NCBI GenBank assembly: GCA_028278525.1
Contig: JANQEE010000062.1
Span: forward strand, 1 to 64,000
DNA length: 64,000 bases
DNA from: Minwuiaceae bacterium
GTDB taxonomy: Bacteria; Pseudomonadota; Alphaproteobacteria; Minwuiales; Minwuiaceae
Reading direction: 5' to 3'
Below, in pieces: positions 15,901 through 23,386 of the stretch. The position numbers were made by a program, and so were the translations under genes. Below the pieces are notes generated by a model. It was not told the origin of the DNA, searched no databases, and saw only the letters and a list, made by a program, of their open reading frames with translations. Each line of letters opens with the position of its first letter. The stretch's first letter is position 1.

Positions 15901-16263
15901 GGTCACCACGTCCTGGTAGCGCCGCAGCACGTCGCGCAGGTCTTCCGGGTCCAGCCGGCGCGACAGCTCCGTCGAACCGACCAGGTCGCAGAACATCACC
16001 GTCAGCTGCCGGCGTTCGGCTTCGCTTTCCAGCCGCCGTTCCGTGCCGCCGGCTTCCGGCTGTCGGTCTGCCTCATGTCCTCTCAGGGTGGCGATCGCCG
16101 CCAACATGATACGGCGATGGCCGAGGGAGAGCCCCAGTTCCTTCAGGTCGTCGTCGTTCAGATGCACCAAGGCGCGAAGGTCGATATCGTTGGCGTCGAA
16201 CAGCTCGGCGTAGCGGCCGAGCCCGATTTCCTCCAGCCATCGATCGATGCCGTTGCTCGCCAT
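12946..16263 (-). CDS. SAM-domain / class III nucleotidyl cyclase / ATPase / TPR signalling protein
   Basis: 1105 residues in four parts. Residues 1-65 form a SAM (sterile alpha motif) domain (IDRWLEEIGLGRYAELFDAN). About 85-260 is a class III adenylate/guanylate cyclase domain with metal-binding FCDLVGSTELSRRL and a second aspartate in FMGDGVLAYFG, so likely catalytic. About 275-600 is an ATPase of the AAA_16/STAND type (LVGREHELG, Walker A SGEAGIGKSRML, Walker B-like LLVVEDAHWID). From ~680 to the end are TPR-like helices. Such proteins are thought to make cAMP under control of the ATPase/TPR sensor; the signal is unknown. Cytoplasmic; a single-gene unit. Confidence 0.88.
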   Translation of the reverse strand: MASNGIDRWLEEIGLGRYAELFDANDIDLRALVHLNDDDLKELGLSLGHRRIMLAAIATLRGHEADRQPEAGGTERRLESEAERRQLTVMFCDLVGSTELSRRLDPEDLRDVLRRYQDVVTNAVRRYGGYVARFMGDGVLAYFGWPRAYEDEAERAVRAALDAVAAVETLSLGQDESLHARAGIATGHVVVGDLVGEVAWDMEAVVGETPNLAARLQGVAAPGQVVIDSLTWHLLGTTFELDDLGPHRLKGFSEDIRVWRVIGASAVESRFEAAHGAALTRLVGREHELGLLRERWDLAKAGEGQIVLLSGEAGIGKSRMLQDFRKKIGNDRRFNLYYQCSPHHSNSAFYPVIQRLQRAAGISNQDSSDAKLDKLEALLGRTDADIDAIMPLFAALLSVPGEDRFGPLDLTPQQLRHRTIEAMTDQVIALSKHRPVLLVVEDAHWIDPSMSDYVAEIMPRITDQAVFMVINYRPEYTPPWSGHPHLSLIALNRLGRKQAAEIAHSVGGQELMDAIIDRIVVRADGVPLYVEELTKSVLESYVSKDEPAADAVIPATLQSSLVARLDRLDEAKEIAQIGAVVGREFSFDLLAAVTNKTEPEIHASLERLVQSGLVFRRGVPPDATYTFKHSLVQDAAYDTILISRRRRLHATIADVLEARAGDPSAERTDLLAHHAYQGEVWDKAFTYLQQAGLKAMDRAAVREAAALFEQALAAGARLPETRESLERGIDLRFELRNALWSIGAFEEILPHLHDAEQVAKKIDDQIRIGWVSVFRSASLWQLGRAADARAAAETALAINEASQDLSLEIGAYFYLGCATVTSGDCRQAEAYFQKVADSLTGDLSRQRCGLPFVPAVISRSWLVWALAERGEFDEAMRHGETALEIAEDVGHPFNIAHIYYDLGYFYDVKGEFDQAVDALEKAHSIIREWNLTYLSPFITGFLGHAYALSGRTAEGLPLLRQAVADYQSMGLGLFRSLVGVQLGEALFLAGRMEEAKTATERALALARKREEQGHEAHALRLLGEIALHSDVPEPTVAEGHYQAARALAEPLGMHPLVAHCHFGLGQVYRQCRRQPEADEQIAKAATMYRDLGMPYWLEQSEALLR

Positions 16264-16475
16264 CGTCCCCTATTCCAAAAGCGCGGATTATTGTAGCAGA
16301 TATGAACGCCGTAAGCGCATGAAATGATTTAGGAAATGTCGGCAAGCATCTCGCGAAAGAGTGCGAGCCTATTCGCTCCGCCGAACGGTTCGGCCCAAGC
16401 CGGCGCGCTTGGTTTGGCTGTTCTGAATGACGGTTTTATGGAGGGCCGGATGCGCCGCCGTCGCGGATACCGGCG

Positions 16476-16892
16476 TCAGTCGAAGCGGACCTTCTGGCCG
16501 GTCACCGCGCCGTTCCGGTCGAAGTCGAAATGCAGGATGGCGACGGCGTTGAACGCGCAGCCGCCTTGCGCGAAGCTGCGCACCACATAGGTCGCATAAC
16601 GCTTATCGGAAGAAACGTAATCGGGTTTGCCGAGTGCGTCGTAAAGCTGCGGCGTGCCGGCGCCGACGAACATGTCTTCGTCCAGGATGTCCCCGACATA
16701 GCGGAATCGGTCGTCCGCGGGCGATGCTTTCCAGGCCGCGCTGTCGAACGCGTGTCGCTCCCAGCCGTCCACGTCGCACAGGCCGGAAAACCGCTGGATC
16801 GTGATGGTGGCCGCAACCGCGCCCACGGCGACGATAACGATCGCCGCCGCGAGCGCGATGCGGAAATAGGGTTTCTGGCTGCCCGCCGTCAC
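16476..16892 (-). CDS. Hypothetical protein with N-terminal membrane anchor
   Basis: 138 residues: a short basic start (MTAGSQKPYFR), one membrane helix (IALAAAIVIVAVGAVAATITI), then about 110 residues probably in the periplasm with two cysteines (GLCDVDGWERH, GGCAFNAVAI). FRYVGDILDEDMFVGAGTPQLYDALGKPDYVS resembles the layout of small SmpA/OmlA-like or BLIP-like domains, where a polarity-linked residue defines a 'ratio' helix, but this is only a guess. It lies 10 bp downstream of the aldehyde dehydrogenase gene and may be co-transcribed with it. Confidence 0.65.
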   Translation of the reverse strand: MTAGSQKPYFRIALAAAIVIVAVGAVAATITIQRFSGLCDVDGWERHAFDSAAWKASPADDRFRYVGDILDEDMFVGAGTPQLYDALGKPDYVSSDKRYATYVVRSFAQGGCAFNAVAILHFDFDRNGAVTGQKVRFD

Positions 16893-16902
16893 GGGCGGCG
16901 GA

Positions 16903-18348
16903 TTATTCCGCCGCCGCCGTCCAGCCGCTCACCGATTTGACTTCCAGGAAGTCCTCCAGGCCCCAGATGCCGCCCTCGCGGCCGTTGCCGGACTGCTTGT
17001 AGCCGCCGAACGGCGCCCCGGCGCCGCGCGACTGGCCGTTCATCTCGACCATGCCGGCGCGCAACCGCCGGGCGACCCGGTTGGCTTTCTCGCTGTCCTG
17101 GGTCTGCACGTAGTCGGTCAGGCCGTAGACCGTTTCGTTGGCGATCTTGATCGCCTCTTCCTCGTCGTCGAACGGGATGATCGACAGTACCGGGCCGAAG
17201 ATCTCCTCGCGGGCGATGGTCATGTCGTTGTTGACGTCGGCGAACACGGTCGGCCGTACGAAATAGCCGCGGTTGGCGCCTTCCGGCCGGCCCAGGCCGC
17301 CCGCCACCAGCCGCGCGCCCTCCTTGATGCCGGCGTCGATCAGCGTCTGCACCTTATCGAACTGGGTCTGGGAGACCACCGGGCCGATATGCCGGCCTTC
17401 CTTGGCCGGGTCGTCGACCGCCGTGATGTTGGCGGCTTCCGCGGCGGCTTCCACCGCCTTGTCGTAGGCCGACCGTTCCACCAGCATGCGCGTCGGCGCG
17501 TTGCAGGACTGGCCGGTATTGTTGAAGCAGTGCATCGCACCCCGCTTCACCGCCTTCTCGTCCGCGTCGGCGAAGACGATGTTGGCGCCCTTGCCGCCCA
17601 GTTCCAGATGCACCCGCTTGATCGTGTCGGCGGCGTTCTTGGAGATCGCCTTGCCGGCCCGGGTCGACCCGGTGAAAGAGATCATGTCGATATCCGGGTG
17701 GCCGGAAAGCTGGGTGCCGACGCCCGCGCCGTCGCCGTTCACCAGGTTGAACACGCCCGCCGGGAAGCCGGCCTCGTGCACCATCTCGGCGAACAAAAGC
17801 GCCGACATCGGCGCGATTTCCGACGGCTTCAGCACCATGGTGCAGCCCGAGGCGAGCGCCGGGATCACTTTCAGCGTCACCTGGTTCATCGGCCAGTTCC
17901 ACGGCGTGATCAGGCCGCAGACGCCGATCGCCTCGTACAGGATGCGGTCGTTCGGCGCATGCTCGCCGAGCGGCCGGTCGAACTCGAATCCTTTAAGCGT
18001 GCGGATGAAGTTCTTGATGTGGGCGAATCCGGCGCCGGCCTGCGCGGTTTTGGCCAGCGACAGCGGCGCGCCCATTTCCCGCGAGATGGTCTCGCCCATC
18101 TCCTCCATCCGGGCGCCGTAGATCTCCAGCAGCTTCTCCAGCAGCGCCACCCGCTCTTCCCTAGAGGTCTGGCTCCAGCTTTCGAAGGCGGCGTTGGCCG
18201 CGGCGACCGCGGCGTCGGTGTCCGCCTGTCCGCCCAGCGAGATAACCGCATAGGCCTCTTCCGTCGACGGGTCGATTACTTCCAGGTCGGTGCCGTCCTT
18301 GGGCTCCACCCACTGTCCGTTGATGTAGAATTTGCGTGCGTCCTGCAT
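16903..18348 (-). CDS. NAD(P)-dependent aldehyde dehydrogenase
   Basis: 481 residues, the normal size for the aldehyde dehydrogenase superfamily. It oxidises an aldehyde to the acid (or acyl-CoA-free product) using NAD(P). The catalytic nucleophile is Cys282 in FNNTGQSCNAPTRM, the general base Glu249 in LELGGKGANIV, and the cofactor region holds TPWNWPMNQ, KPSE and FTGSTRAGK. It lacks any marker giving the substrate; sequences of this type are often annotated as betaine-aldehyde or succinate-semialdehyde-like. Cytoplasmic. A small membrane protein gene follows closely; the GrlR-like gene upstream is 94 bp away in the same direction. Confidence 0.9.
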   Translation of the reverse strand: MQDARKFYINGQWVEPKDGTDLEVIDPSTEEAYAVISLGGQADTDAAVAAANAAFESWSQTSREERVALLEKLLEIYGARMEEMGETISREMGAPLSLAKTAQAGAGFAHIKNFIRTLKGFEFDRPLGEHAPNDRILYEAIGVCGLITPWNWPMNQVTLKVIPALASGCTMVLKPSEIAPMSALLFAEMVHEAGFPAGVFNLVNGDGAGVGTQLSGHPDIDMISFTGSTRAGKAISKNAADTIKRVHLELGGKGANIVFADADEKAVKRGAMHCFNNTGQSCNAPTRMLVERSAYDKAVEAAAEAANITAVDDPAKEGRHIGPVVSQTQFDKVQTLIDAGIKEGARLVAGGLGRPEGANRGYFVRPTVFADVNNDMTIAREEIFGPVLSIIPFDDEEEAIKIANETVYGLTDYVQTQDSEKANRVARRLRAGMVEMNGQSRGAGAPFGGYKQSGNGREGGIWGLEDFLEVKSVSGWTAAAE

Positions 18349-18442
18349 GGCGATTTTCTCTTGTTCGAGGGGGTTGGAAATATCTTGCCCGGAATGTAGA
18401 GCGGCCGGAGGCGTTCGTCAAAAGCCCAGAGAGGGCCGGCCC

Positions 18443-18784
18443 CTAGCCCGCCGGCATCTCCATCCGCTTGGTAAGCCTGATCTGTAAGTCGAACTGCGGC
18501 TTGTCGGTGCGGCGGATCGTGCCGTTGATCTCGCCGTCCCGCCAGGCGCCGGCGATCTCGGTCTGGAATTCTTCCTTGGCCTCGCCGAAGTTGGTGCGCG
18601 GCGGTCCGTAATAGTGGATCTGCAGGCTGGCGGTCACTTCCGTGCCCTTGAGGCTGTAGCGGCCCATCGAATACTGCCGGTTGTCGCCGCCGACGATGCG
18701 CCCGTTCTCGAAGATGAACACGCCCCGGTTTTCCCAGCCGAACGGGCCGTAGACCTCGCCTGTCCAAATGCCTTCTATCGACAT
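18443..18784 (-). CDS. GrlR-like small regulatory-fold protein
   Basis: 113 residues starting MSIEGIWTGEVYGPFGWENR, with GVFIFENGRIVGGDNRQYSMGRY and a final QIRLTKR strand. The pattern of a beta-sheet with G-G-D and Y-x-x-G-x-Y motifs matches GrlR-like proteins, named after the type III secretion regulator GrlR of enteropathogens. In alphaproteobacteria these occur without type III secretion and their role is unknown; none is found here. ATG 18784 follows GGAGG by ten bases; the longer frame to 18820 adds no domain. Confidence 0.65.
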   Translation of the reverse strand: MSIEGIWTGEVYGPFGWENRGVFIFENGRIVGGDNRQYSMGRYSLKGTEVTASLQIHYYGPPRTNFGEAKEEFQTEIAGAWRDGEINGTIRRTDKPQFDLQIRLTKRMEMPAG

Positions 18785-18936
18785 GCCGCTCAATCCTCCG
18801 GCGCCCGCCCATTTGACCATAACGCTGGGAACGAAAAAAGGGAGTGGTTATGATCTAGACGCCGTCTTTTTTGGGATCGGGCGAACGGGGCCGTTGGGGC
18901 GGCCCGCCGACACCTTAAAGGCGGTGGGAGGAACAT

Positions 18937-19776
18937 ATGGGCAAAAGCACGCCGGCCGACGCCGAACCGGCGCCCGGGTCCGACGCCGAACAACCGCCCG
19001 AGCCGATCAAGACCAAGGTCTACGAGGCGGCGCTGGCCGAGCTCCAGGTCGAGCTGGTCAAGCTCCAGGAGTGGATCAAGGTCCAGGGCCTGAAGGTCGT
19101 CGTCATCTTCGAGGGGCGCGACGCCGCCGGCAAGGGCGGCGCCATCAAGCGCATTACCGAGAGCCTGAACCCGCGCCATTGCCGCGTCGTCGCGCTGGCC
19201 GCCCCGACCGAGCGCGAGAAGACCCAATGGTACTTCCAGCGCTATGTGCCGCACCTGCCGGCCGCCGGCGAAATGGTCCTGTTCGACCGCTCCTGGTACA
19301 ACCGCGCCGGTGTGGAGCGCGTCATGGGCTTCTGCACCGACGACGAATACGAGGAATTCATGCGCTCCTGCCCCGAGTTCGAGCGCATGCTGGTCCGCTC
19401 CGGCATTATCCTGATCAAATACTGGTTCTCGGTCAGCGACGACGAGCAGGAGCGCCGCTTCCGCCGCCGCATCACCGACCCGACCAAGCGCTGGAAGCTC
19501 TCGCCCATGGACCTGGAATCGCGCAAGCGCTGGGTCGAATATTCCAAGGCCAAGGACGAGATGTTCGCCCACACCGACATCAAGCAGGCGCCGTGGTACG
19601 TGGTCAACGCCGACAGCAAAAAACGCGCCCGCCTCAACTGCATCAAGCACCTGCTGACCATGATCCCCTACAAAGACCTTACCCCCGCCCCCATCGACCT
19701 GCCGCCCCGGCAGGACGCCCAAGGCTACGTCCGCCCGCCCCTGGACGACCAGACCTTCGTGCCCGAGGATTACTGA
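18937..19776 (+). CDS. ppk2: Polyphosphate kinase 2 (PPK2)
   Basis: 279 residues, a one-domain PPK2. The enzyme moves phosphate between polyphosphate and nucleoside diphosphates (or NMP), and class I members favour NTP/NDP conversion. Visible motifs: Walker A FEGRDAAGKGG, the second catalytic motif VLFDRSWYNRAGVE, and the basic lid with FRRRITDPTKRWKLSPMD. The N-terminal ~25 residues are an acidic/proline-rich tail. Cytoplasmic. It is transcribed alone; two inverted repeats and a GIY-YIG gene follow. Confidence 0.93.
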   Translation: MGKSTPADAEPAPGSDAEQPPEPIKTKVYEAALAELQVELVKLQEWIKVQGLKVVVIFEGRDAAGKGGAIKRITESLNPRHCRVVALAAPTEREKTQWYFQRYVPHLPAAGEMVLFDRSWYNRAGVERVMGFCTDDEYEEFMRSCPEFERMLVRSGIILIKYWFSVSDDEQERRFRRRITDPTKRWKLSPMDLESRKRWVEYSKAKDEMFAHTDIKQAPWYVVNADSKKRARLNCIKHLLTMIPYKDLTPAPIDLPPRQDAQGYVRPPLDDQTFVPEDY

Positions 19777-19798
19777 CGAGGCAGACCCCACCCACACG

Positions 19799-19866
19799 GT
19801 CATTCCGGCGTAGGCCGGAATCCATAACAACGGTCCGGTCTGGATTCCGGCCTACGCCGGAATGAC
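19799..19866. repeat. Paired inverted GTCATTCCGGC repeat, copy B
   Basis: Same structure as copy A: GTCATTCCGGCGTAGGCCGG, a ~20-base middle, and an inverted partner ending CGCCGGAATGAC. It lies between the ppk2 stop codon and the GIY-YIG gene and could act as a bidirectional terminator. Confidence 0.85.
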
Positions 19867-19883
19867 TTTGTCGGCTAGGCTGG

Positions 19884-20111
19884 TTACGGCCCGATGTCTT
19901 CGTAGAGGTCGCGCCAGTCGGGGTTTTGGCTTTCGATCAGGCGGATTTTCCAGGCGCGTTTCCATTCCTTGATGTGCTTCTCTCGGGTGAAGCCAGGGGC
20001 GGCGTCGGTTTTGTGTTCCCAGATCCGGCGGGCGAGGTTCGACGTAACGCCGACATAGAGGGTGCCGTTGCGTTTGCTGGCGAGGATGTAGACGTGGCCG
20101 GGTTTGGGCAT
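19884..20111 (-). CDS. GIY-YIG domain protein with an apparent internal deletion
   Basis: 75 residues: MPKPGHVYILASKRNGTLYVG, SNLARRIWEHK, then GFTREKHIKEWKRAWKIRLIE and NPDWRDLYED. This is the start and end of the small YhbQ-like GIY-YIG nuclease family, which is usually 90-100 residues long. The segment that normally lies between GFT and TREKRIKEWKR (roughly 20 residues, with the K-Y-x-x-x-x-L-V-W-Y-E strand) is missing, and the frame is kept. The GIY-YIG strands, the arginine and the glutamate of REKxIKEWKR remain. It may be inactive. Flanked on both sides by inverted repeats. Confidence 0.75.
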   Translation of the reverse strand: MPKPGHVYILASKRNGTLYVGVTSNLARRIWEHKTDAAPGFTREKHIKEWKRAWKIRLIESQNPDWRDLYEDIGP

Positions 20112-20196
20112 GGCGGTAGGGTCGTCGGATTGGGCGGCGGGTACAAGCGCCTTGTCGTCATTTCGGCGAAGGGCGCCACCCCACCACCCCCACAGA

Positions 20197-20264
20197 GTCA
20201 TTCCGGCGAAGGCCGGAATCCATAACAGCGGTCCATCCTGGATTCCGGCCTTCGCTGGAATGAC
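20197..20264. repeat. Paired inverted GTCATTCCGGC repeat, copy C
   Basis: Same structure as copies A and B, with one change in the right unit (TTCGCTGGAATGAC). It lies upstream of the GIY-YIG gene and about 90 bp before the VUT transporter start. Confidence 0.85.
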
Positions 20265-20354
20265 GCCATGGGCACATCGCGCACCCCCATTAACACCGCC
20301 GCCCTGCGGTGCTATACGGCCCCGTCCGTCCAACCGTGCCAAAGGAAAGCCGCC

Positions 20355-20906
20355 GTGACCGAGCCGCGCCTCCCCCTCTCCCCTGCCGGCATCGCCGCCG
20401 GCGTCCTGGCGATGACGGCAATCGTCGCGCTCTCCAACTACGCGGTGCAGTTCCCGATCAACGACTGGCTGACCTGGGGCGCGCTGACCTATCCCGTAGC
20501 CTTCCTGGTCACCGACCTGACCAACCGCACGCTCGGGCCCAAGGCGGCGCGCATCGTCATCGCGGCGGGCTTCGTGCTCGCGGTGATCTTGTCGGTCTGG
20601 CTCGCCACGCCCCGTATCGCCATGGCCTCCGGCGTCGCCTTCCTCGTCGCCCAGCTCCTCGACGTCGCGGTCTTCAACCGTCTGCGCGCCGGCGTCTGGT
20701 GGCGCGCCCCGCTCGCCTCGTCGACCATCGGCTCCGTCGTCGACACCGCGCTCTTCTTCTCCATCGCCTTCGCCGCCACCGGCCTGCCCTGGATCACCTG
20801 GGCCCTCGGCGATTTCGGCGTGAAAATGCTAATGGCCGCCCTCCTGCTCCTCCCCTTCCGCCTCCTGATGCCGGCCCTCCGCCCGCACCTGGCCGGCGGC
20901 AGCTAG
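20355..20906 (+). CDS. VUT family protein (YhhQ-like queuosine precursor transporter)
   Basis: 183 residues with about six hydrophobic segments (for example AGVLAMTAIVALSNYAVQF, WGALTYPVAFLVTDLTN, GVAFLVAQLLDVAVFNRLR, VDTALFFSIAFAATGL). TYPVAFLVTDL and the later FLVAQLLDVAVFNRLR are signatures of the VUT (formerly DUF165/YhhQ) family, inner-membrane proteins that take up queuosine precursors such as preQ0/preQ1. The start is GTG 20355, six bases after AAAGGAAAG; the longer upstream frame encodes the inverted repeat and is not real. Confidence 0.85.
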   Translation: MTEPRLPLSPAGIAAGVLAMTAIVALSNYAVQFPINDWLTWGALTYPVAFLVTDLTNRTLGPKAARIVIAAGFVLAVILSVWLATPRIAMASGVAFLVAQLLDVAVFNRLRAGVWWRAPLASSTIGSVVDTALFFSIAFAATGLPWITWALGDFGVKMLMAALLLLPFRLLMPALRPHLAGGS

Positions 20907-20931
20907 CACACCGCGCCGTCCACCCAACACC

Positions 20932-20957
20932 GTCATTCCGGCCTTCGCCGGAATGAC
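20932..20957. repeat. GTCATTCCGGC repeat, single unit (copy D)
   Basis: A single 26-bp palindromic unit, GTCATTCCGGCC then TTCGCCGGAATGAC, of the same family as copies A-C. It lies between the convergent VUT and enoyl-CoA hydratase genes. Confidence 0.8.
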
Positions 20958-21001
20958 AAAAAGAGGACCAGCCGCGCGCCCCGCGCGCCAATAAAATCCC
21001 C

Positions 21002-21763
21002 TCAAAAATCCTTCACCAGCCGCGTCGTCTCCGGGTCCAGCATCCCCGCGATCGTCGCCTCGGTCTCCAGGTCCAGCGCCCGGTTGATGTCGGTCACCGC
21101 CCCCTGGTTCAGCACCCGCTTCATCGCGCGCACCGACAGCGGCGGCAACCGCCCAAGCCGCACCGCGACCGACCGCGCCTCCTCCATCAGCCGGTCGTCG
21201 CCGACCACCCGCCACGCCACCCCCAGTTCCTTGAGCGCCGCGGCGTCGTACGTCTCCCCCAGCAACAGCATCTCCCGCGCCTTGTTCAAGCCCACCAGCG
21301 CGGGCAGCAGCGACGTCACCGCGCCGGTGACGAACAGGTTCAGCGACACCTCCGGAAAGAAGCCCTTCGCGCTTTCCGCCCAGATCGGAAAGTCGCAATT
21401 GATCGCCCATTCGAACCCGCCGCCGACCGCCCAGCCGTTGATCGCGCCGACGACCGGCTTGCCCCCGAACACGATCGCCCGCGTCGCCCGCTGGATCGCG
21501 GTCACCGCCTCCCGCGCCTCCGCCTCGTTTTCGGGATGCCGATGCTCGTGCCGGTCGTCCCCCGCGCAAAACGCCCGCCCCGTCCCGGTAAACACGATCG
21601 CCCTGGTGGCCGGGTCCCCATTGGCGTCGTCGAAGGCCACCGCCACCTCGTCGATCAATCGCCGGTTCATGGCGTTCAGGCTATCCGGCCGGTTCAACGC
21701 GATGGTCCGCACCCCGTTCTCGTCGACATCGCTCGCAACGGTCTCATACTGAAATTCGCTCAC
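21002..21763 (-). CDS. Enoyl-CoA hydratase/isomerase family protein
   Basis: 253 residues of the crotonase superfamily, acting on acyl-CoA thioesters. Motifs: ALNRPDSLNAMNRRL, the first oxyanion loop FCAGDD, and the second oxyanion turn AVGGGFEWAINCD, followed by FFPEVSLNLFVTGA. The usual hydratase glutamate pair is only partly recognisable, so an isomerase or hydrolase role is possible. GTG 21763 is the start, preceded by GGGAGGACAGGGGC. A duplicate of its 5' end and upstream flank lies at 23387-23598. It is not next to other beta-oxidation genes. Confidence 0.85.
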   Translation of the reverse strand: MSEFQYETVASDVDENGVRTIALNRPDSLNAMNRRLIDEVAVAFDDANGDPATRAIVFTGTGRAFCAGDDRHEHRHPENEAEAREAVTAIQRATRAIVFGGKPVVGAINGWAVGGGFEWAINCDFPIWAESAKGFFPEVSLNLFVTGAVTSLLPALVGLNKAREMLLLGETYDAAALKELGVAWRVVGDDRLMEEARSVAVRLGRLPPLSVRAMKRVLNQGAVTDINRALDLETEATIAGMLDPETTRLVKDF

Positions 21764-21985
21764 GCCCCTGTCCTCCCGGGTTGCTTTTCCCCCGGCCCGC
21801 GACGGCTGGCGCCACCATCGTCGCGCCGCCGCCGTCCGGGTCCAGCGCCTAGCGTGGGGGAGGCGCAATTACGGGACGCGACATCGAACGCAATCCCGAT
21901 GCCCATCGGCCGGCCAGCGTCTTTCGCAGGCGCCGCGGAACGGGCCCGCTTCACTCGAATTGTCGCGGTGGCGAGGTCATACGAA

Positions 21986-22017
21986 ACCGAGCCGACTGAA
22001 GGATCAATCGGCTCGGT
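21986..22017 (-). terminator. Terminator-like hairpin after PEP-CTERM gene 2
   Basis: ACCGAGCCGA (21986-21995) pairs perfectly with TCGGCTCGGT (22008-22017) over a 12-base loop. In the minus direction it is followed by TTTCGT. It lies 25 bp after the PEP-CTERM gene 2 stop codon. Confidence 0.6.
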
Positions 22018-22041
22018 CTATGTTTGACGGAGGGCGTGTGA

Positions 22042-22929
22042 CTAGGCGGCGCTGCGCCGGCGGCGCCAGGTTATGGCGCCAAGGCCCGCCAGGCCCAACC
22101 CGAACAGGGCGAGCGTCGCGGGCTCCGGCACGTCGGCGAACGGGTCGACCTCGATCACGGCCTCATTTAGGTCGTCGGCGACAAGCAGGGTCCGGCTCAC
22201 CGGATCGAACTCCAGGCCTTCCGGATCGTCGAAGCCCGGAATCGAAAACGACTGGATCAGCGCGCCGGCCGTCGTGATCTCATAGATCATGCCGGTGCCG
22301 GTGCTGTCGTCGGCGAAGAAGATATTGCCCGTCAGCGGATCGAAGGTGATGCCCTCGGGTTCGTCGACGTCCAAGCCGAACAGGACCGTCGTGATCAGCG
22401 TCGACACCACGTTTCCGGCGGCATTGAACTCGTAGATTGTTTCGTCACCGTCGTCGGCGACCCAGAAATTGCCGCTACCCGGCTGAATGGCCACGCCGTC
22501 GGCATCGCCGGACGGCGGATCGGTGACGATCCGGACCCCGGCGCCGACAAGGCTGTCGGTGTTGATGTTGTATTCGTGCAGTCCCGAGGCCGGCCCTGGC
22601 TCGGAATTCGACAGCAGGGCGTTGCCGTTGCCGAGGAACGTTACGCCCTCGACGCCGTCGAGCGCGACCGTGTCGGTATCGACGACCGTCGATCCGTCGC
22701 GGGAGACCTGGACGATCTCGCTTATGATCTGGCCGTTCGTCTCGCCCGTCGCCGTGCTGGAAACGAGCAGCAGGTCGCCGGTCGGGGTGATGGCGATGCC
22801 TTCCGGACCGTCGTTGATGATCCCGGCGGTGCTGAATGTGTTCAGGATTGTCGCCGCGCCGGCCTGGGCGGGTAACAGTGCGGCGCCCACGATCACGGCG
22901 GCGATTAAGCTGTTGCGTTGGACCCTCAT
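22042..22929 (-). CDS. PEP-CTERM sorting-domain protein 2 (beta-propeller-like)
   Basis: 295 residues. Signal peptide MRVQRNSLIAAVIVGAALLPAQAGA; C-terminal PEP-CTERM signal ADVPEPATLALFGLGLAGLG, then ITWRRRRSAA. Between them are repeated segments of the form GPEGIAITPTGDLLLV, GVEGVTFLGNGNALL, ADGVAIQPGSGNFWVADDG, EPEGITFDPLTGNIFFADD and DPEGLEFDPVSRTLLVADD, five or six blades of an NHL/SdiA-like beta-propeller. It would be exported and processed by an exosortase encoded elsewhere. A hairpin terminator follows; two copies of a shared upstream element lie 166-296 bp before the start. Confidence 0.88.
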   Translation of the reverse strand: MRVQRNSLIAAVIVGAALLPAQAGAATILNTFSTAGIINDGPEGIAITPTGDLLLVSSTATGETNGQIISEIVQVSRDGSTVVDTDTVALDGVEGVTFLGNGNALLSNSEPGPASGLHEYNINTDSLVGAGVRIVTDPPSGDADGVAIQPGSGNFWVADDGDETIYEFNAAGNVVSTLITTVLFGLDVDEPEGITFDPLTGNIFFADDSTGTGMIYEITTAGALIQSFSIPGFDDPEGLEFDPVSRTLLVADDLNEAVIEVDPFADVPEPATLALFGLGLAGLGAITWRRRRSAA

Positions 22930-23094
22930 AAGCGTCTCCCGTCGAAGGTTTTTCTCGCTACGGACTTACGCTGACTTGGACTAGATCATTGTGTATTGTT
23001 GATCAGTCTAAATAGAGCAATTTTCATGCCAGAGATTTAACTGTCTATAATTCATAGAGAAATCAGCTACGGCCGTTCGGGTTTCAGCCGTTAT

Positions 23095-23112
23095 TGTAAA
23101 TTATCTCGACAC
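23095..23112 (-). promoter_or_regulatory. TGTAAA-N6-CGACAC element, proximal, PEP-CTERM gene 2
   Basis: TGTAAATTATCTCGACAC on the plus strand, about 166 bp upstream of the start codon of the minus-strand PEP-CTERM gene 2. It has the same half-motifs and spacing as 12686-12703 and 23208-23225, with an unrelated 6-base centre. Confidence 0.5.
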
Positions 23113-23207
23113 CGTGGCGCGCATGTGCCGGCCGCCGATTTGTCGAGGTACAGGAAAAACCCAATAGGAATGGCTCTTTACGGACGAATTTCGGGCGACC
23201 GCGTCGG

Positions 23208-23225
23208 TGTAAAATTTCCCGACAC
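23208..23225 (-). promoter_or_regulatory. TGTAAA-N6-CGACAC element, distal, PEP-CTERM gene 2
   Basis: TGTAAAATTTCCCGACAC on the plus strand, about 279 bp upstream of the start codon. It is nearly identical to the element before PEP-CTERM gene 1, including most of the centre. Confidence 0.55.
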
Positions 23226-23266
23226 TCGGCCGCCTCCGACTCGATGCTCGCGCCGGAAGCGTGTCT

Positions 23267-23386
23267 GAATTACAGGGACGGTATACTTAACGAAGCTGGC
23301 GGTGCTGGGCTGGCCAATCGCGCGGCGCTCAGGGATCGTGCGTAGTGACCGAAAGGTGAGAGTGAAGTGCACTGTCCCTGTAATTC
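23267..23386. mobile_element. 120-bp MITE-like element, copy 1
   Basis: Terminal inverted repeats: GAATTACAGGGACGGTATAC at the left, and the reverse complement of the right end reads GAATTACAGGGACAGTGCAC. The interior (CTGGCGGTGCTG, CCAATCGCGCGGCGCTCA) encodes nothing. It cuts off a duplicated enoyl-CoA hydratase gene at its right end. A diverged second copy lies at 25623-25743. The ends resemble sequences often found beside IS200/REP-associated transposases, but no transposase is present. Confidence 0.7.

Noticed and set aside
20268-20354. Longer start for the VUT gene
   Set aside because: The added residues translate the palindromic repeat region, while GTG 20355 has a good ribosome site.
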